A DNA stretch of 64,000 nucleotides from an uncultured Flavobacteriaceae bacterium (lineage in GTDB: Bacteria > Bacteroidota > Bacteroidia > Flavobacteriales > Flavobacteriaceae). The position numbers were made by a program, and so were the translations under genes. This document shows positions 17,672 through 26,836 of the stretch, in pieces. The stretch spans positions 62,001-126,000 of the forward strand of contig CANMSA010000002.1 in assembly GCA_947500385.1 (NCBI GenBank), written 5' to 3'. The notes under the pieces were generated by a model. The model was given only the letters and a program-made list of their open reading frames with translations, searched no databases and was not told where the DNA came from. Each line of letters begins with the position of its first letter. Positions within the stretch are counted from its first letter, which is position 1.

Positions 17672-20600
17672 CTACTCTTTCACGATTTTAGTGACGGATC
17701 GTTCTCCCTTTTCATTTGCTAGATTTAGTAAATAAACTCCGTTTTGAATGTCGTGAACAGGAATTGTGACCGCTTTTTGAGATTCGTGTATAATCCCTTT
17801 TTTTACCAAGGCGCCTGTAAGGCTAAAGAGTTCAAAGGTTGCGTATTTTTTCTTTTGGGCCCACACTACCTGTATTTCGTTGGTGCTTGGATTTGGGAAT
17901 ACGCGAACGTTCTCAACCAGATGTTTTTTGCTGCTATACTTCGGGTTGAAAGAGGTCTGTAAAGATGTACCCCCTACTTTTTGAATAACAAGGTTATCAT
18001 AGAAAGCGGTTCCCGGGTTTTGGCTGCTGAAATTGGAAAACAACCAAATGTCAAGGGTGTTGGTTCCCGCCGTTACGGTATGTGTCCCCGAATAGCCGCC
18101 CCAGGAACCTCCAAAATCGTGTTCTAGGTCGTAGGAGTTTGGTTGATCGTTCTTTACCACCTCGACCCTGGCGCCGTTGGCCCCATAGCCGTCGATACTG
18201 AAGAATACTTGATCTCCGGTGGTGATGTTGTTGGCGGCCATATCAATGGAGATGGTTCTTCTCGCCCATGGCTGTCCGTTGTCATTGTTAATGACCTGTA
18301 TACCACATTCGTTGTTGCCATTACCGGGGGCATTGGTTGTAGAATCGAGCCCTGCTTGGTTAGCGGTTGATGTGATTGATACCGAGGCATCCCCATTCGT
18401 AAGGGAGTCTGGACATGAACTTCCTACTTTTTGAATAACAAGGTTATCATAGAAAGCGGTCCCGGGGTTTTGGCTGCTGAAATTGGAGAACAACCAAATG
18501 TCAAGAGTGTTGGTTCCCGCCGTTACGGTATGTGTCCCCGAATAGTTGCCCCAGGAACCTCCAAAATCGTGTTCTAGGTCGTAGGAGTTTGGTTGATCGT
18601 TCTTTACCACCTCGACCCTGGCGCCGTTGGCCCCATAGCCGTCGATACTGAAGAATACCTGATCTCCGGTGGTGATGTTGTTGGCGGCCATATCAATGGA
18701 GATGGTTCTTCTCGCCCATGGCTGTCCGTTGTCATTGTTAATGACCTGTATACCACATTCGCCGTTGCCATTGCCCGGAGCACCGGTAGTGGAATCGAGC
18801 CCTGCTTGGTCAACGGTGGATGTGATTGTAACGGAAGCATCCCCATTCGGAAGGTAGTCGGGGCAGGTAGGTGCAGTTTTTTGAATTCTGACCTCAGTGA
18901 GACTATTCCAATCATTGTTAGATTGTGAATTTCCATGCCCGACATAGCGTATATAGCGACTATTTTGCAAAGGAAAATCAAAGTTTTCCAGAGTTAAAGA
19001 ATTGCCACTACTTTCGAGTAGTTGATTATTGAGGGTAGTCCATGACTGCGAATCGTTTGAAACTTGGATGTCAAAAAATGTTTTGCGAGTATTGCCAAAG
19101 AAAAATGCAATTTGTAATTGATCGAATTGCCTTTTGGAACCCAAATCAAAAACAGCCCATTCCCCATCGCCTAGCGCACTCCATCGAGTTCCTAGCTCCC
19201 CATCCATCATATTGCAGGGGATGTTTCCATCGTGTTCGCTTACTAAAATCGAACTGGGTATTAATCCGTCTACAGGAGATGGAGAAGCACATAGATTGGT
19301 GTTCGAAGCGGGGTCGGTTGTTGCGGTCAATGAGGCAGGAGCACTGTTATTGTTGGCGGCATCAAACGCGGTAACTTGTATGTTATAAGCCGTGTTTTCG
19401 GTTAACCCGGTGTATTGATAGTTTAAGTCGGTGGTTGTGCCCACTTGCACGCTGTTCAGTGAAACAGCGTACCCTGAAACCCCGACATCGTCTGAAGAGG
19501 CATCCCAATTGATATCGATTGTGGATTCCGTAGTAGAAACAACGGCAAGTGAACCCGGTTGTGATGGCGCAGTAACATCTGCGGAATCAAACTCATACGC
19601 ACCTACGGAAAAAGGACTATTTCTGATATTTCCAAGAATATCGGTCGTGTTTTCAGAATGAGGAAACCCAATATCAAGGATATTGGTCGTTAACGAAAAA
19701 TTCTGTGAGGTAGGATTTTCAAAAGGCGGCGTAATAGCGGTTACATTACTTTCTTTGTAGGGATTCAAGTCAGCCGTGCCAAGACTTCCACCGGTTACAT
19801 TCACGACCGAAAAAATAGTATTGGCATTTAAATCATAATTATATCCACCACTATGAATCTTTAGGCCGTTTACATTGTTAAAAATGCAATCGTAAAATTC
19901 GAAGCCGTTCATAGGCCTGTTGGTAATAAATAATCTACCACTTACATCGCTCACGGTCAAATTGTAAAAGGAATGATCATAGGTGGGCCAGCCATTGTTT
20001 TGGAATTCGTTTCCTGAAAAGGCATAGAGTACATTGCTAACGACAATGTTTTTGAAGGTACAGTCATAACCGGCGTTGTTTGGCATTGATACCCCTGCGG
20101 GCTCATTCCAACCCGAAAATGCCAGTCCTAGCCTGTAATTATCAATGCGAATGTTTCTTAGTTCTTCGCCGTGCACATTTTTACCAAAAGTTATGGCCCC
20201 TGCATCATTATTCGCATTGTTGATACCATCCCAATGACCATCTAATGTTATGTTATCCCAAAGGTTGTTGAAGCTGCCGAAAGTTGACTCTATATTGGTG
20301 CCGATTACGGTGCAGTTTTCGAAAACATTATCATGTGCCTCAAATTTATTTAACAAACCATGACCAGAATGGGTCAGCCCCGACTCCCGATAAACGGTGC
20401 AGTTTTCAAACCTATTATGGTGCGTGCTCGAGCTAAAAAGATAGTAGTCGTTAGGATTAATCGTGTTGTTGCAGAAGACTTCCGACCATTGGGTAAGTCC
20501 GTAGTTCCCGTTGTCCCTAAAATGAATTCCCTCGGCCCCCGTATTTCTTATCAAGGTATTTAAAACTTTACAGTTTGGTGCTGAAATACGAACCCCATAC

Positions 20601-21154
20601 CCTGAATAGTCATCGAAACCATTACCAGATTGACCGGAAAAATCTCCTAGGGTGTCTGCAACCAAATTAATGACTTCTGAGTCGGAGCCGTTCAGCCAAA
20701 TTCCCATTTCCTTTTTGGTTACCTGAAAGTTTTCGAAAACAACAAACTGTCCGTTAACAGTGATGGCAGTTCCGGAAGTTCTGTTATTCCCATCGAAAGT
20801 GCCGGCAATTAAAGGCATTGTTGACGCATTCAAAGGCGTATTTCTAGTAAAGGTCGATCCTTGAAAACTGTTTAGATCATTGGGACTGTTGGTGTATCCT
20901 TTAAAATGAATTTTACCGGTACTGGTGCCATTGTTCGATTGGATTAATTGGAGGTTTCCGTAGTTGCCCGCTTTTACATGGACGGTCATACCGGCGGTTG
21001 CCGTCACCACCGCATGCGATAAGCTCCAGGGAGTTGCCTCACTAGTTCCGTTGTTGGAGCTGGTTCCAGAACTACTTACGTATCGTTGCTGCGACCAACA
21101 AAAGGGTTGAAGTAAGAATAAACAGCCTATTACCAATAGTAATTTTTTTTCCAT
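17672..21154 (-). CDS. Secreted multidomain beta-helix protein with T9SS sorting domain
   Basis: 1160 residues from the ATG at 21154, which gives a normal signal peptide (MEKKLLLVIGCLFLLQPFCWSQ); the frame is open 42 codons further up. Order: right-handed parallel beta-helix (about 30-530, with many N-x-F/I turns and SGHGLLNKFEAHDNVFENC), fibronectin type III (about 531-620), a discoidin/F5-8C-like domain (about 621-755), two nearly identical 150-residue carbohydrate-binding-like modules (760-1060), and a T9SS type A domain (VFPNPSTNEIQVVW to the end). Probably a surface polysaccharide-degrading enzyme of the pectate/alginate-lyase fold. No catalytic residues can be named with safety. Confidence 0.85.
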   Translation of the reverse strand: MEKKLLLVIGCLFLLQPFCWSQQRYVSSSGTSSNNGTSEATPWSLSHAVVTATAGMTVHVKAGNYGNLQLIQSNNGTSTGKIHFKGYTNSPNDLNSFQGSTFTRNTPLNASTMPLIAGTFDGNNRTSGTAITVNGQFVVFENFQVTKKEMGIWLNGSDSEVINLVADTLGDFSGQSGNGFDDYSGYGVRISAPNCKVLNTLIRNTGAEGIHFRDNGNYGLTQWSEVFCNNTINPNDYYLFSSSTHHNRFENCTVYRESGLTHSGHGLLNKFEAHDNVFENCTVIGTNIESTFGSFNNLWDNITLDGHWDGINNANNDAGAITFGKNVHGEELRNIRIDNYRLGLAFSGWNEPAGVSMPNNAGYDCTFKNIVVSNVLYAFSGNEFQNNGWPTYDHSFYNLTVSDVSGRLFITNRPMNGFEFYDCIFNNVNGLKIHSGGYNYDLNANTIFSVVNVTGGSLGTADLNPYKESNVTAITPPFENPTSQNFSLTTNILDIGFPHSENTTDILGNIRNSPFSVGAYEFDSADVTAPSQPGSLAVVSTTESTIDINWDASSDDVGVSGYAVSLNSVQVGTTTDLNYQYTGLTENTAYNIQVTAFDAANNNSAPASLTATTDPASNTNLCASPSPVDGLIPSSILVSEHDGNIPCNMMDGELGTRWSALGDGEWAVFDLGSKRQFDQLQIAFFFGNTRKTFFDIQVSNDSQSWTTLNNQLLESSGNSLTLENFDFPLQNSRYIRYVGHGNSQSNNDWNSLTEVRIQKTAPTCPDYLPNGDASVTITSTVDQAGLDSTTGAPGNGNGECGIQVINNDNGQPWARRTISIDMAANNITTGDQVFFSIDGYGANGARVEVVKNDQPNSYDLEHDFGGSWGNYSGTHTVTAGTNTLDIWLFSNFSSQNPGTAFYDNLVIQKVGSSCPDSLTNGDASVSITSTANQAGLDSTTNAPGNGNNECGIQVINNDNGQPWARRTISIDMAANNITTGDQVFFSIDGYGANGARVEVVKNDQPNSYDLEHDFGGSWGGYSGTHTVTAGTNTLDIWLFSNFSSQNPGTAFYDNLVIQKVGGTSLQTSFNPKYSSKKHLVENVRVFPNPSTNEIQVVWAQKKKYATFELFSLTGALVKKGIIHESQKAVTIPVHDIQNGVYLLNLANEKGERSVTKIVKE
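17973..18872 (-). repeat. Two direct 450-bp repeats coding the duplicated binding module
   Basis: Copy 17973-18422 and copy 18423-18872 have a period of exactly 450 bp (150 residues) and differ at only a few percent of positions over most of their length; identity drops at the outer end of the second copy. Such near-identity in DNA implies a recent duplication or ongoing gene conversion. Confidence 0.9.
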
Positions 21155-21552
21155 AATCAACGATTTTTTGTTTGGGTTTAGAAAAGTAAGAACAAATTTT
21201 ATCCGCTTGTAGTATTTAAGAAGATAACAACAAGGATTTAACTTTTTACTTACTTTGAATAATTCCATTGCATTGTGCAACCTGTTTCAAAGGGGTGTCT
21301 GCTTCCTTTAAAAAGTATCATTTTCAGTCTTACGAATAGCAGTTATAAGCTTGGATTCGTTTAACAAAACTCTCACGAGGAAACATGTAAAGGTATAAGT
21401 GCTCACTGCAATTTTTATGCAGGGAAGGAATTATTTAACGTGCCTATACTATTTTGGGAGTTTCAACTGAAATTGTTTTAAAATTTACAAGAAAAGCCAC
21501 ATTGTATGACACTATCAATTTCAGTAACTTTAAGGTCTAAGGCGATTTTAAG
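21155..21552. other. 398-bp intergenic region between divergent genes
   Basis: AT-rich gap with no supportable ORF. On the plus strand TTG (21502-21504), a 20-bp spacer and TAACTTTA (21525-21532) form a near-consensus promoter 20 bp before the serine hydrolase start. No clear promoter was found for the beta-helix gene. Confidence 0.5.
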
Positions 21553-22704
21553 ATGAACTATTTTGTATGTAGCTGCTTTTTCTTTTTTATGTTTTTGGGT
21601 GCGGCCCAAGAAGCAAACTATTTTCCTGAAAAAAATACCGAATGGGAATCAAAAACACCTTCAGATGTCGATATCGATCAAGACGTATTGCAGAAGGCCG
21701 TCACTTTTGCGATGGAAAACGAATATAGCGGTTCAAGGGACCTACGAATCGCAATTTTAAAGGGTTTTGAGAGAGAACCCTTTCATGAAATTTTGGGCCC
21801 CACCAAAAAGAGGGGAGGCCCTGCGGGCTTGATCTTAAAAAACGGGTATATCATTGCCCAATGGGGCGATATCGATAGGGTAGATATGACCTTTAGCGTC
21901 ACCAAGAGTTTTTTAAGCACTGTAACGGGCCTGGCAGAAGATAAAGGGCTTATTGCCAAGGTTACTGACAAGGTAAGCTCCTACATTTGGGATGGCACCT
22001 TTGCCGGAAAACACAATGCAAAAATCACCTGGGAACATTTATTACAACAAAACAGCGATTGGTCCGGAGAGCTTTGGGGTGGAAAGGATTGGGCAGACCG
22101 CCCTCCGAAAGAAGGCGGATTGGACGATTGGAAGTATCGAGCGCTAAGGGAGCCCGGTACGGTGATGGAGTACAATGATGTGCGTGTAAATGTGCTGGCC
22201 TATTCGCTTACCCACGTATGGCGGAAGCCACTTCCAATGGTTTTAAAGGAGCAACTCATGGATAAGATCGGGGCATCTACCACATGGCGTTGGCATGGTT
22301 ATGAACATGCTTGGACAGAAGTAGACGGACTCCAAATGAAATCGGTTACCGGTGGAGGCCATTCGGGAGCGGGTTTGTTTATTAACACCAAGGATATGGC
22401 GCGCTTTGGACTCTTGTTCCTAAATGATGGAAAATGGAAGAATGAACAACTGATCAGCGCCGATTGGATCAAGAAAGCGATTCAACCTTCCATACCCAAT
22501 GCAAACTATGGCTATATGTGGTGGTTGAATAACAAGGGAAGCCGACACTGGCAGGGCCTTTCGGAAAACCTCTACTATGCCGCCGGTTTCGGCGGGAATT
22601 TCATAGTGGTCGACAAAGAGCATCAGATGGTCGTGGTGACCCGTTGGCTAGAGCCAAGTAAAATAGGCGAGCTGATGACCAAAATCAAAACGGCGCTTGA
22701 TTAG
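21553..22704 (+). CDS. Serine hydrolase, beta-lactamase/PBP4* fold
   Basis: 383 residues with a signal peptide (cleavage near GAAQEA). Motifs of the class C beta-lactamase superfamily are present: SVTK (115-118, nucleophile Ser115 and Lys118), EYNDVRVN (about 206-213, second motif), and GGHSGAG (third, HxG type). Members include esterases, D-peptidases and transpeptidase-like enzymes, so the substrate is open. Its stop is 14 bp from the stop of the convergent LytTR regulator gene. Confidence 0.88.
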   Translation: MNYFVCSCFFFFMFLGAAQEANYFPEKNTEWESKTPSDVDIDQDVLQKAVTFAMENEYSGSRDLRIAILKGFEREPFHEILGPTKKRGGPAGLILKNGYIIAQWGDIDRVDMTFSVTKSFLSTVTGLAEDKGLIAKVTDKVSSYIWDGTFAGKHNAKITWEHLLQQNSDWSGELWGGKDWADRPPKEGGLDDWKYRALREPGTVMEYNDVRVNVLAYSLTHVWRKPLPMVLKEQLMDKIGASTTWRWHGYEHAWTEVDGLQMKSVTGGGHSGAGLFINTKDMARFGLLFLNDGKWKNEQLISADWIKKAIQPSIPNANYGYMWWLNNKGSRHWQGLSENLYYAAGFGGNFIVVDKEHQMVVVTRWLEPSKIGELMTKIKTALD

Positions 22705-22718
22705 GGTACTTCCGTGTC

Positions 22719-23417
22719 CTAGGCAAGCTTCAGTTTTTTCTTTAATGCGGTTTTGTAGACCCGGCCAACCGGTACTTTTTCATTATTGATCTGTACGATG
22801 TTTCCTTGCATTTTATCGATTTTCATATAGTTGACGATGTACGACTTATGAACTTGGATAAATTTTGCATCCGGAAGTTTCCCCAACCAATTTTTTAAAG
22901 AATCCAGATACGAGAATTTTCCGTTTTGTGTGACGACCGTCACGTAGTTTTTGTCCGATTCTATATAAAGAATGGTCCCTATCTCAATTTTATGCAAGGT
23001 TTTATCCACATTCAAAAAGAGGCTTTGGGAATCTTCGGGGGCGTTTACCCCGACACCGGAAGCTATCGAATGCTTCCGTATTTTGTTTACGGCCTTTAAA
23101 AAACGTTCGAATGAAAAGGGTTTTACCAAATAGTCGCAAATTGTATCCAATTCAAAACTTGCTACGGCATGTTCATGATAGGCAGTCGTCATAACAATTG
23201 CAGGGGCATTACCAAGGGTTTTTATATATTGAATGCCTGAGATGTCCGGCAGGTTAATATCTAAAAAAACTACTTCGACTCCCGGAGTTTGGAGCATTGA
23301 ATTTGCCTCAAGTGCGGATTGAAAACTGGCAATGAGCTCTAAATCCGGTAATTTGTCAATATAGTTTTTCAGTACCCGCTGTGCAGGCAGTTCATCTTCG
23401 ATAATAATACATTTCAT
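22719..23417 (-). CDS. LytTR family response regulator
   Basis: 232 residues: receiver domain (1-120) with acidic pocket EDE (7-9) and phospho-acceptor Asp53 in FLDINLPDISG, then a LytTR DNA-binding domain (about 135-232; ILYIESDKNYVTVV, then GKLPDAKFIQVHKSYIVN). Start overlaps the stop of the kinase gene by 4 bp (ATGA), so translation is coupled and the two form one system. Confidence 0.95.
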   Translation of the reverse strand: MKCIIIEDELPAQRVLKNYIDKLPDLELIASFQSALEANSMLQTPGVEVVFLDINLPDISGIQYIKTLGNAPAIVMTTAYHEHAVASFELDTICDYLVKPFSFERFLKAVNKIRKHSIASGVGVNAPEDSQSLFLNVDKTLHKIEIGTILYIESDKNYVTVVTQNGKFSYLDSLKNWLGKLPDAKFIQVHKSYIVNYMKIDKMQGNIVQINNEKVPVGRVYKTALKKKLKLA

Positions 23418-24385
23418 ACCAGTTGCAATTTAAGATGCACACTATAGTCTTCCGTTTCGGTAATCTTCAATTCATGTTTGTTCTTATACAACAGGGATAG
23501 CCTTTTTTGCAGGTTTGCCAACCCAATTTTTGAACTATTTTCACTAGGATTTCCATGATTGATCTTGTTTTTGCAATAACAAGTCAAAGCGCCCTCTTGT
23601 ACCGTAATTGCTATTTGAACGGTACTATGGGCGGCACTGTGCTTGAAGGCATTTTCTATTAATGTGATAAGGAGAAGAGGGGCGATCTTATGCCGGGTCG
23701 AATCGGCTACTACCGTAAAGTCAATTTTTTTAAGGTTCTCGGTTCTGATTTTTTGAAATGCGATATAGTTCTCTATATAGTCCAACTCTTTTTGAAGATC
23801 GATCGTATGGGCGTTGCTTTCATATAAAACATGTTTCAAATTATCGGAAAGCATCAAGACCATTTCAGGGACTTCTTTGGGTTTCTCAAGCGCGTAGGAG
23901 TAAATGGTGTTTAGGTTGTTGAACAATACGTGCGGGTTGATTTGTGATTTTAAAAATTGAAGTTCGATTTCGGTATGATCTTTTTTGATGGATTCTAACT
24001 CGTCCTGTTTTTTAAGATAGCGGTATAGCATCCATAGAAAAGAAAAGAATACGATAGGGACCAGCGTTTGCCAAAGGTAATCGGATAGGCATTTCATGAT
24101 ACTGCAACCGCATTCGGCAAAATAGTTACAATAAGCCTGTGTGCCTAGAAATGCAATGGTACCTATGCTAATGGTATAGACAAAGTAGTACCGTTTTCGA
24201 ATAAAAAAGGGTAAGAGCACCCCATTGTTCAGATAAACAATACCGACCAGTATAAAAAAATACTGAAGAAAAGGGTTCTCACTCCAATAATAATTGGAAA
24301 AAACGAACAGCGATACAAATACGAACAGGGCCCAAAACAGCAGATGGATCAATATTTCGTAGATGCGATGGCTCGAATGGCTCAT
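23414..24385 (-). CDS. LytS-like sensor histidine kinase (His_kinase family)
   Basis: 323 residues. About four transmembrane helices in the first 125 residues with no extracellular domain of note, then the His_kinase motif LKSQINPHVLFNNLN (around 165-180) with the phosphorylated histidine, and an ATPase domain (LLLITLIENAFKHSA; KIGLANLQKRLSLLY). Pairs with the downstream LytTR regulator. The signal is unknown. Confidence 0.93.
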   Translation of the reverse strand: MSHSSHRIYEILIHLLFWALFVFVSLFVFSNYYWSENPFLQYFFILVGIVYLNNGVLLPFFIRKRYYFVYTISIGTIAFLGTQAYCNYFAECGCSIMKCLSDYLWQTLVPIVFFSFLWMLYRYLKKQDELESIKKDHTEIELQFLKSQINPHVLFNNLNTIYSYALEKPKEVPEMVLMLSDNLKHVLYESNAHTIDLQKELDYIENYIAFQKIRTENLKKIDFTVVADSTRHKIAPLLLITLIENAFKHSAAHSTVQIAITVQEGALTCYCKNKINHGNPSENSSKIGLANLQKRLSLLYKNKHELKITETEDYSVHLKLQLV

Positions 24386-24560
24386 AGCCGTAAAGTACCA
24401 AAAAAGTACCGACGGTTCAAAAATCCTATATAAAACCCGTTTTTCAAGATACCAACGACGGTTTTGGCCCTAGCATACGTTTTGTACCCGTCAAATTCGA
24501 ATTGCCCCCTTTATGTATGTCGATTATAGAGAATAGAAGTATTGTTTCGCCTACTGCTGC

Positions 24561-24568
24561 TAGGTTTG
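24561..24568 (+). promoter_or_regulatory. Candidate -7 element for the thioredoxin-like gene
   Basis: TAGGTTTG matches TAnnTTTG exactly, 22 bp before the chosen ATG at 24590. A TTG at 24542 is 16 bp upstream, one base short of the usual spacing. Confidence 0.45.
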
Positions 24569-24589
24569 AGAAACAAAAACATCTCTAGA

Positions 24590-25165
24590 ATGAAAACAAG
24601 AACGATTTATTTGGCCGCTTTTTTATGTACGATATTGTGCTTTCAGGCTCATGGCCAGGAAAAAAACAAAAAAGTAACCGATGTGAACGGGAGGGAAAAG
24701 TTATTGGGCCAGGTAGACAAGCAGGCCTTTTTAAAAGACTCATTCGCCAGCTGGTTTGCGCCTCAATTTGAAGGGTTTGAAGTAGACCAAAAAGAGGTTA
24801 AAAAATTCAAAAAGAAACTGAAAAAATATGATATTATAGCCTTTATGGGTACATGGTGCGGCGATAGTAAACGCGAAGTGCCGCGTTTTTACAAAGTGCT
24901 CGAGGCGGCTGATTTTCCAATGAATCAGTTGAAAATGGTAACGGTTGATTATATAAAACCGAATTACAAGAAAAGTCCGGATGGGGAAGAAGAAGGCCTT
25001 AACATCGTTAAGGTGCCTACCTTCATTTTTTTAAAGAAGGGAAAAGAGGTAAACCGTATCATCGAATCGCCGGTAACCTCATTGGAAAAAGACATGACGG
25101 CAATAGTGATTCAGAAAGACTATGTGCCCAACCATAGTGAGGTACGTTTGGTGCCTATGGATTAA
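24590..25165 (+). CDS. Exported thioredoxin-fold protein with a CGDS active site
   Basis: 191 residues from the ATG at 24590, which gives a signal peptide ending at AHGQE. The thioredoxin fold is shown by IIAFMGTWCGDSKREVPRF (about 82-100). The active site is C-G-D-S (Cys90), so there is one cysteine and no CxxC disulfide; this variant is common in Bacteroidota and points to a redox role other than simple disulfide exchange. The frame is open to 24542, but that start would lie before the -7 element. Its 3' end overlaps the convergent aminotransferase gene by 11 bp. Confidence 0.82.
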   Translation: MKTRTIYLAAFLCTILCFQAHGQEKNKKVTDVNGREKLLGQVDKQAFLKDSFASWFAPQFEGFEVDQKEVKKFKKKLKKYDIIAFMGTWCGDSKREVPRFYKVLEAADFPMNQLKMVTVDYIKPNYKKSPDGEEEGLNIVKVPTFIFLKKGKEVNRIIESPVTSLEKDMTAIVIQKDYVPNHSEVRLVPMD

Positions 25166-26318
25166 AACGATTTAAGACAGACAAAGCCTTCTCAAGGGTT
25201 TCTTCGGTTTTGGCAAAGCAAAAGCGCAGTAATTTGTGGTCTAGTCCTCCTTTGTTGAACGAGGAAATAGGGATACAGGCCAACTGATGATCGACTATAA
25301 GTCTTTTGGCTAATTGTTCATCCCCTTCGGAACTAATGTCGGCATACCGCAACAACTGAAAGTACGTTCCCTTGGAAGGGACATATTGAAATCCTGTATG
25401 GGTCAATCCATTCAGAAAGAAGTCTCTCTTTTGCTGATAAAAGTTACTAAGATCAAGGTAGTGGGCTTCCTGTTTCAGGTACTCGGCCAGTGCACGTTGC
25501 ACAGGATGATCTACTGAAAACACGGCAAACTGATGTACTTTTCGAAACTCGCTCATCAAGGATGCGGGAGCAACGCAATAGCCCATTTTCCAGCCGGTTA
25601 CATGAAATGTTTTGCCAAAAGAAGCACAAACGAAACTGCGCGCTGCCAAATCATCGAAACGGGAAGCACTTTCATGCGCTTCCCCATCGAAAATAATATG
25701 TTCATATACCTCGTCGCTCACCAAAATACAGTCGGTAGGTCTCAGAATTTCCTGCAAGGCGAGCATGTCATCTTTTGAGAGGACGGTACCGCTAGGGTTA
25801 TGGGGGCTGTTGATGATGACCATCCGTGTTCTAGCACTCAATTTTGATTTGAAATGCTGCCAGTCGACCTTAAAATCATCATTGTTCAGCTGTATCAATA
25901 CAGGAATACCACCGTTGAGCTCTATGGCCGGTTCGTAGCAGTCATATGCCGGTTTAAAGACAATTACCTCATCACCAGGATGTACGAATGCACTTATTGC
26001 GGTGAACAGCGCCTGGGTGGCCCCTACCGTAACCGTTACCTCCGCTTCAGGATGGTAAACCCTTCCGTGCAGCCTTTCTATTTTGGAAACAATTGCCTCT
26101 CGTAGCCCAAAATACCCTTGCATTGGCGCATATTGGTTGTATCCTCTTTGCATGGCATCGGATACCAGGTTCAGTAACCGTGGGTCCGCACCGAAATTGG
26201 GGAACCCTTGGGAAAGATCGGTCGCATTATGCTGTCTGGCCAAGTTTCCTACCGTAGTGAAAATAGTTGTTTTTACATTCGGCAGTTTCGATCGGAAATT
26301 GTTTTTTGAAGCGGACAT
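25155..26318 (-). CDS. PLP-dependent aminotransferase, methionine aminotransferase-like
   Basis: 387 residues, fold type I class I/II aminotransferase. PLP-binding lysine is Lys236 in SFGKTFHVTGWKMGY; SPHNPSGTVL (171-180), DEVYEH (202-207) and the C-terminal arginine in LLRFCFAK are present. The pattern DLSQGFPNFGADPRL and HVTGWKMGYCVAP matches the YbdL/kynurenine aminotransferase branch that uses methionine. The physiological amino acid is not proven. Confidence 0.9.
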   Translation of the reverse strand: MSASKNNFRSKLPNVKTTIFTTVGNLARQHNATDLSQGFPNFGADPRLLNLVSDAMQRGYNQYAPMQGYFGLREAIVSKIERLHGRVYHPEAEVTVTVGATQALFTAISAFVHPGDEVIVFKPAYDCYEPAIELNGGIPVLIQLNNDDFKVDWQHFKSKLSARTRMVIINSPHNPSGTVLSKDDMLALQEILRPTDCILVSDEVYEHIIFDGEAHESASRFDDLAARSFVCASFGKTFHVTGWKMGYCVAPASLMSEFRKVHQFAVFSVDHPVQRALAEYLKQEAHYLDLSNFYQQKRDFFLNGLTHTGFQYVPSKGTYFQLLRYADISSEGDEQLAKRLIVDHQLACIPISSFNKGGLDHKLLRFCFAKTEETLEKALSVLNRFNP

Positions 26319-26385
26319 ATGCTATAGAATCTCTTCAAAAATAAGTATTTCTATCTAGCAGGGTAGGCTACGGTATGAAGTATCG

Positions 26386-26655
26386 CTATAGCATTCTATT
26401 CAAGAATTTTTTATCTCCCTCGGCCTGAAGTTGACGTGCCAATGAATTGTCGAAAGCAATTCGTATTAAGGCCTTGATCGCTTTGGAGTTTCCCTTGGTT
26501 AAACTGTTGGTCCTGTATACGACATCGCGAATGGTGGAAAAACTAATGCTGGTTCGGCTGGCGACATTTGCATAATCATCTTTGGTCGTGTTTCGACGTA
26601 AAGTAATGGATAGCCGCTCGTCTATGGGCTTTCCGTAGTGGTCTTCATTGAACAT
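26386..26655 (-). CDS. Small putative DNA-binding protein divergent from the repressor
   Basis: 89 residues from the ATG at 26655 (open to 26703). Rich in Arg/Lys/Asp. The stretch SRTSISFSTIRDVVYRTNSL resembles the recognition part of a helix-turn-helix, followed by AIKALIRIAF. Divergent from the S24-type repressor across 181 bp of AT-rich DNA, a layout like cI/cro of phages. I do not recognise a family, so this role is inference. Confidence 0.5.
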   Translation of the reverse strand: MFNEDHYGKPIDERLSITLRRNTTKDDYANVASRTSISFSTIRDVVYRTNSLTKGNSKAIKALIRIAFDNSLARQLQAEGDKKFLNRML

Positions 26656-26733
26656 AATGGTAACGTATTTAAGATTAATAACTCCTTTTATTAGACTGAC
26701 CATGCATTTATTGGGGAAATACTAAATAAAACT

Positions 26734-26795
26734 GCATATTTTACTATATTTGCTTGTAATTCAGTTACAGATATATGCAATATATTTTACTATTG
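26734..26795 (+). promoter_or_regulatory. Promoter and operator-like repeats before the S24-type regulator
   Basis: TATATTTG (26745-26752) fits TAnnTTTG. It lies inside an imperfect palindrome GCATAT...ATATTTGC (26734-26753). The 12-mer ATATTTTACTAT occurs at 26736-26747 and again at 26782-26793, the second copy inside CAATA-N8-TATTG (26778-26795). These fit binding sites for the encoded repressor. Confidence 0.5.
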
Positions 26796-26836
26796 AATAC
26801 ATAATATGTAAGATTATTACGCAATATTATGATTTT

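Noticed and set aside
24386-24541. Repeated CGACGGTT and GTACC motifs upstream of the first histidine kinase gene, as a possible LytTR site
   Set aside because: The copies are 46 bp apart and irregular, with no phasing like that at 50241-50294, so no regulator site can be claimed.
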